NCBI GenBank assembly: GCA_002170275.2
Contig: NHFH02000010.1
Span: 37,227 to 45,665, forward strand
Direction of reading: 5' to 3'
DNA from: Candidatus Pelagibacter sp. TMED106
GTDB lineage: Bacteria > Pseudomonadota > Alphaproteobacteria > Pelagibacterales > Pelagibacteraceae
DNA length: 8,439 bases
Position 1 is the first letter of the stretch. The number at the start of each line of letters is the position of its first letter. Shown in pieces: positions 5,303-8,439 of the stretch. The notes below the pieces were generated by a model. The model ran no database searches, had not been told where the DNA came from, and worked only from the letters and a program-made list of their open reading frames with translations. Position numbers and translations under genes: made by a program.

Positions 5303-6232
5303 CTAGTTTTTTGTAAGCCTTAAAAATACATCTTCTAAATCACCGTCATCAGTAGATAAATCTATTATTTTGGCATGATTTTTCTTAATGAAATTTATAA
5401 GTTCTTCCATATTTAGCTTACTTTTTTCATAAGATAGAAAAATTTCATTTTGTAGGCTTGATATGACTTTTAAAGATGTCAAATCATTGTCTTTAATATC
5501 AATTTTTTTGTCAGTTTTTATTCTTACTTTTTTAGTTGAAATTTTATCAACTAGATTTTTGGTACTATCTAAAGCAACTATCTTACCTTTGTTTAAAATT
5601 GCTATTCGACCACACATTTTTTCAGCCTCTTCTAAATAATGAGTTGTTAATATTATTGTAACACCTTGTTTATTTAAAGACTTAACATTCTCCCACAAAT
5701 TTTTCCTTAATTTTACATCAACTCCAGCCGTAGGTTCATCTAAAAAAATTATTGGAGGTTGATGAACTAATGCTTTAGCCATTAGTAGCCTTCTTTTCAT
5801 TCCCCCTGAAAGACTTCTTGCATAGCTGTTAGCTTGTTTTTCTAATGATACTAATTTTAAAATTGTATCTGTAATTCTATCTTTTTTTTTAATCCCGTAA
5901 AGACCTGCCTGCAATTCTAATAATTTTTTTGGACTAAAAAATGGATCTAAATTTACTTCCTGAGGAACTATGCCTATAGAGGCTTTTACTTGTCTTGGGT
6001 TTTTATCCAAGTCAAAACCCCAAACATTAACCTGACCAGATGATTTTACAACTGTGCCAGCTAAAATATTTATAAATGTAGTTTTACCAGCACCGTTTGG
6101 CCCAAGAAGCCCAAAAATTTCTCCTTCTTTCACGTCTAAGTTTAAATTATTTAGAGCATGGGTATTTGGAGCATCGCTATTAACGTAAATTTTTTCTAAG
6201 TTTTTAACAGAAAGTATATTTCTTTTATCCAT
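5303..6232 (-). CDS. ABC-2-type transporter ATP-binding protein (YadG/CcmA-like)
   Basis: This 309-residue cytoplasmic ATPase subunit belongs to the ABC-2 (DrrA/NodI/YadG-like) exporter class. It has Walker A GPNGAGKTT at 44-52, the Q-loop Gln91, the signature LSGGMKRR at 141-148, Walker B IIFLDEPTAGVD at 161-172 and the H-loop His198 (TTHYLEEAE). The VPQEVNLDP Q-loop and the C-terminal extension ending in DGDLEDVFLRLTKN are typical of this class. The ATG at 6232 gives the normal start, MDKRNILSV; a GTG at 6310 would add 26 hydrophobic residues, but the reading would run into the start of polA. No permease (YadH-like) gene is next to it; the adjacent gene is bioY. The cargo is unknown. The gene diverges from polA across 51 bases. 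Confidence 0.92.
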   Translation of the reverse strand: MDKRNILSVKNLEKIYVNSDAPNTHALNNLNLDVKEGEIFGLLGPNGAGKTTFINILAGTVVKSSGQVNVWGFDLDKNPRQVKASIGIVPQEVNLDPFFSPKKLLELQAGLYGIKKKDRITDTILKLVSLEKQANSYARSLSGGMKRRLLMAKALVHQPPIIFLDEPTAGVDVKLRKNLWENVKSLNKQGVTIILTTHYLEEAEKMCGRIAILNKGKIVALDSTKNLVDKISTKKVRIKTDKKIDIKDNDLTSLKVISSLQNEIFLSYEKSKLNMEELINFIKKNHAKIIDLSTDDGDLEDVFLRLTKN

Positions 6233-6283
6233 TATTATTAATACATTTACAATATTTAAAATAATTAAGATAACATTATTTAA
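6233..6283. promoter_or_regulatory. 51-base divergent start region between the ABC ATPase gene and polA
   Basis: These 51 bases must hold or overlap the promoters of both divergent genes. The sequence is nearly all A and T, with no Shine-Dalgarno-like run for either ATG. A weak pair for polA is TTTACA at 6246-6251 and TAACAT at 6271-6276 (19-base spacing), which would start transcription almost on the polA ATG. Hexamer assignment in such AT-rich DNA is uncertain. Confidence 0.3.
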
Positions 6284-8439
6284 ATGAACAAAATAAAAAA
6301 AACAGACCACTTCTATTTAATAGATGGCTCAGGTTATATTTTCAGAGCTTATTATGCATTGCCACCTTTGACGAGAAAGAGTGATGGCCTTCCAACAGGG
6401 GCTGTAAGTGGTTTTTGTAGTATGTTATTTAAATTGTTAGAGGATTCAAAATCTAAAGAAAATTTACAAAGACCAACACATTTCGCTGTTATTTTTGACT
6501 CAGCTAGAAAAACTTTTAGAAATAAGATTTATTCAAATTATAAAGCTAACAGATCAGAGGCCCCTGATGACCTAGCTCCGCAATTTGAATATATAAGAAA
6601 ATCTGTCAGTGCTTTTAATTTACCATCAGTTGAACTTTTAGATTATGAAGCTGATGATCTGATAGCAACATATTCAGAACAAATTCTGGCTTTAGGAGCA
6701 AAAGTTACGATTGTATCCTCTGACAAAGACTTGATGCAACTTTACAAAAAAAATGTTCGTCTATTTGACCCTATGAAAAATAAATTTATAGGGGAAGAAG
6801 ATGTGATTAATAAATTTGGAGTTAAACCAGATAAAGTAATAGATGTACAATCATTAGCAGGAGATAGTAGTGATAATATTCCAGGTGTTCCAGGTATAGG
6901 AGTTAAAACAGCAGCAGAACTAATCAATAAATATGGCACGTTAGAAAAACTTTTAAATAATGCTCATGAGATAAAACAAAATAAAAGACGTGAAACTCTT
7001 TTAGCAAATAAAGATAAAGCAATTGTTAGTAAAAAATTAGTTACACTAAAAAAAGATGCTCCAGTTGATAAGAATATTGAGGATTTTGAATTAAAAGAAA
7101 TTGATAAAAATAAGCTACATAAATTTTTAAGGGAAATGGAATTTAATAGATTATTAAGTTCAGTAATTTCTGCGTATGGAGAGCCAGCTTTGGAAACAAC
7201 AAAAATTGAATTAGAACCCCCACAAAAACAAAAAATAATTAGTAAAAAAGATTATTTTTTAATTACTGATGAAAAACAAATTGATGATTGGATTAAGGAG
7301 GCCGAAGAAACTGGTGAATTGGCTATTGATACTGAAACTACCTCATTAGACGCTCATCAGACTGACTTGGTTGGTATTTCTTTAAGCACAAAAATTGGTA
7401 AAGCTTGCTATATACCAATAGGCCATAATTCAAAAAAGTGCTTAGAAAAAAACACTGTTATTAGAAAATTGAAACCAATTTTAGAAGATAAAAGTATAAA
7501 AAAGATAGGACAAAATATAAAGTTTGATTTTATTATTCTTTACAGGCATGGAATAAATATGTCGAGCCTAGAAGATACAATGCTCATGTCTTACGTGCTA
7601 GATGCAGGTAAAAATCGACATAATATGGATACTTTATCTGAAATTCATCTGGGTCACAAAACAATTACTTTTAAAGAAATAGTAGGTACAGGAAAAAAAG
7701 AAATAAATTTTAGTGATGTGGAACTTGATAAAGCTATGAACTATGCTGCAGAAGATGCAGATATAACTTATCGTTTATATAAAATTTTTAGTAAAAATCT
7801 TAAACTAGAAAAATTAACCAAAATCTATGAAATTTTTGAAAAACCTTTGATAAAGATATTAGCATTTATGGAAATAGAGGGAATAAAAGTTGATAATAAA
7901 TTTTTACAAAAACTATCTGAAAAATTTGAAAAAAAAATTAAAAAACTAGAAAGTGAAATTTTTAAAATTTCAAAAAAAGAGTTTAATATTGCCTCGCCAA
8001 AACAATTGGGTGAAATAATATATAATGATCTAAAAATTGCTGTATTAAAAAAAACTAAAAAAGGAAGTTTTGCCACGAGTGCAAATGTTTTAGAAGATCT
8101 TGCATTTAAAGGACATAAATTTCCAAAATTAATTCTAGATTGGCGACAAGTTTCTAAGTTAAAAAATACATATTCAGACTCTTTACCAGAACATATAAAT
8201 CCAAGCTCCAAGAGAGTTCATACATCATTTTTATTAGCAGCAACTACAACAGGTAGACTTGCCTCAAGTGATCCTAATCTTCAAAATATACCAATTAAAT
8301 CTGAAGATGGTAAGGATATAAGAAAATCTTTTATAGCAGAGAAAGGATTTTATTTGATTTCAGCAGACTATAATCAAATAGAAATGAGAATTTTAGCCGA
8401 CTTAGCTGATGTTAAAGAATTAAAAAAAGCATTCAAAAA
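6284..8439 (+). CDS. polA: DNA polymerase I, 5' part (runs off the window)
   Basis: DNA polymerase I fills gaps and removes RNA primers during replication and repair. The reading frame is open from the ATG at 6284 to the window edge (718 full codons; a complete PolA is about 900-930 residues). The 5' nuclease domain (about 8-290) has LIDGSGY with Asp14, YEADDLIA, SSDKD at 145-149 and GDSSDNIPG at 193-201 with the helix-hairpin-helix PGIGVKTA. The 3'-5' exonuclease domain (about 310-500) keeps all catalytic positions: Asp349 and Glu351 (DTETT), Asp415 (GQNIKFD) and Tyr487/Asp491 (YAAEDAD). The polymerase domain shows TTGRLASSDPNLQNIP and motif A, ADYNQIEMR, with catalytic Asp695. The O helix and motif C lie beyond the edge. 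The start is supported by alignment of the nuclease domain, not by a Shine-Dalgarno site. Confidence 0.97.
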   Translation, partial: MNKIKKTDHFYLIDGSGYIFRAYYALPPLTRKSDGLPTGAVSGFCSMLFKLLEDSKSKENLQRPTHFAVIFDSARKTFRNKIYSNYKANRSEAPDDLAPQFEYIRKSVSAFNLPSVELLDYEADDLIATYSEQILALGAKVTIVSSDKDLMQLYKKNVRLFDPMKNKFIGEEDVINKFGVKPDKVIDVQSLAGDSSDNIPGVPGIGVKTAAELINKYGTLEKLLNNAHEIKQNKRRETLLANKDKAIVSKKLVTLKKDAPVDKNIEDFELKEIDKNKLHKFLREMEFNRLLSSVISAYGEPALETTKIELEPPQKQKIISKKDYFLITDEKQIDDWIKEAEETGELAIDTETTSLDAHQTDLVGISLSTKIGKACYIPIGHNSKKCLEKNTVIRKLKPILEDKSIKKIGQNIKFDFIILYRHGINMSSLEDTMLMSYVLDAGKNRHNMDTLSEIHLGHKTITFKEIVGTGKKEINFSDVELDKAMNYAAEDADITYRLYKIFSKNLKLEKLTKIYEIFEKPLIKILAFMEIEGIKVDNKFLQKLSEKFEKKIKKLESEIFKISKKEFNIASPKQLGEIIYNDLKIAVLKKTKKGSFATSANVLEDLAFKGHKFPKLILDWRQVSKLKNTYSDSLPEHINPSSKRVHTSFLLAATTTGRLASSDPNLQNIPIKSEDGKDIRKSFIAEKGFYLISADYNQIEMRILADLADVKELKKAFK

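Noticed and set aside
6233..6310. A 26-residue hydrophobic N-terminal extension of the ABC ATPase from a GTG at 6310, resembling a membrane anchor
   Set aside because: It would overlap the first codons of polA, and family members start near MDKRNIL; hydrophobic residues are a by-product of reading T-rich DNA.
6742..6939. Minus-strand open frame of 65 codons
   Set aside because: It is antisense to the 5' nuclease domain of polA, including the GDSSDNIPG motif.
7825..8211. Minus-strand open frame of 128 codons
   Set aside because: It is antisense to the polymerase part of polA, whose frame is continuous and conserved; the peptide has no recognisable motif.
1..8439. Mobile elements, CRISPR repeats, prophage or toxin-antitoxin genes
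   Set aside because: No transposase, integrase, regularly spaced repeat or small paired ORFs are present; composition and gene types are uniform and chromosomal.

Overview
The window looks like a piece of a streamlined, very AT-rich alphaproteobacterial chromosome, most likely a marine SAR11 (Pelagibacterales) genome. The reasons are the strong A/T bias at third codon positions, the near absence of intergenic DNA (genes abut, overlap by 1 to 8 bases or lie tens of bases apart), a RegA/ActR regulator with the typical alphaproteobacterial C-terminus, and a gene order of housekeeping and nutrient genes without any mobile DNA. The genus assignment is inference; no marker such as 16S rRNA is present.

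Layout. Bases 1-914 (+): a short promoter region, then rpmB (ribosomal protein L28) and a COG1738/YhhQ-type membrane protein (probable queuosine-precursor transporter), joined by a 1-base TAATG overlap. Bases 915-4018 (-): a three-gene polyamine operon read as type III PLP decarboxylase (ornithine decarboxylase-like), then a deoxyhypusine synthase-family protein, then an agmatinase-family ureohydrolase. Its end abuts the yhhQ stop with no spacer. Bases 4019-4165: the largest intergenic gap (147 b), shared by the divergent polyamine operon and regA. Bases 4166-4726 (+): regA, whose end overlaps the convergent bioY by 8 b. Bases 4719-6232 (-): an ABC-2-type ATPase followed by bioY. Bases 6284-8439 (+): polA, running off the right edge after 718 complete codons and separated from the divergent ATPase gene by only 51 b.

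How the genes work together. The decarboxylase should supply putrescine (or a related diamine). The deoxyhypusine synthase homolog belongs to an NAD-dependent aminobutyl-transfer family; bacteria have no eIF5A, so it more plausibly makes a polyamine such as homospermidine or a guanidino derivative. The ureohydrolase would remove urea from a guanidino substrate. Having both a decarboxylase and a ureohydrolase around the transferase is the most interesting biology here. RegA is a redox-type global response regulator without its RegB kinase in the window; BioY is a biotin uptake S component without its own ECF module nearby; polA has intact 5' nuclease and proofreading motifs.

I see no tRNA, rRNA, CRISPR array, insertion sequence, phage gene or integrase. 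There is no gene-free stretch above 300 bases. No strong GC-rich intrinsic terminator is visible anywhere.
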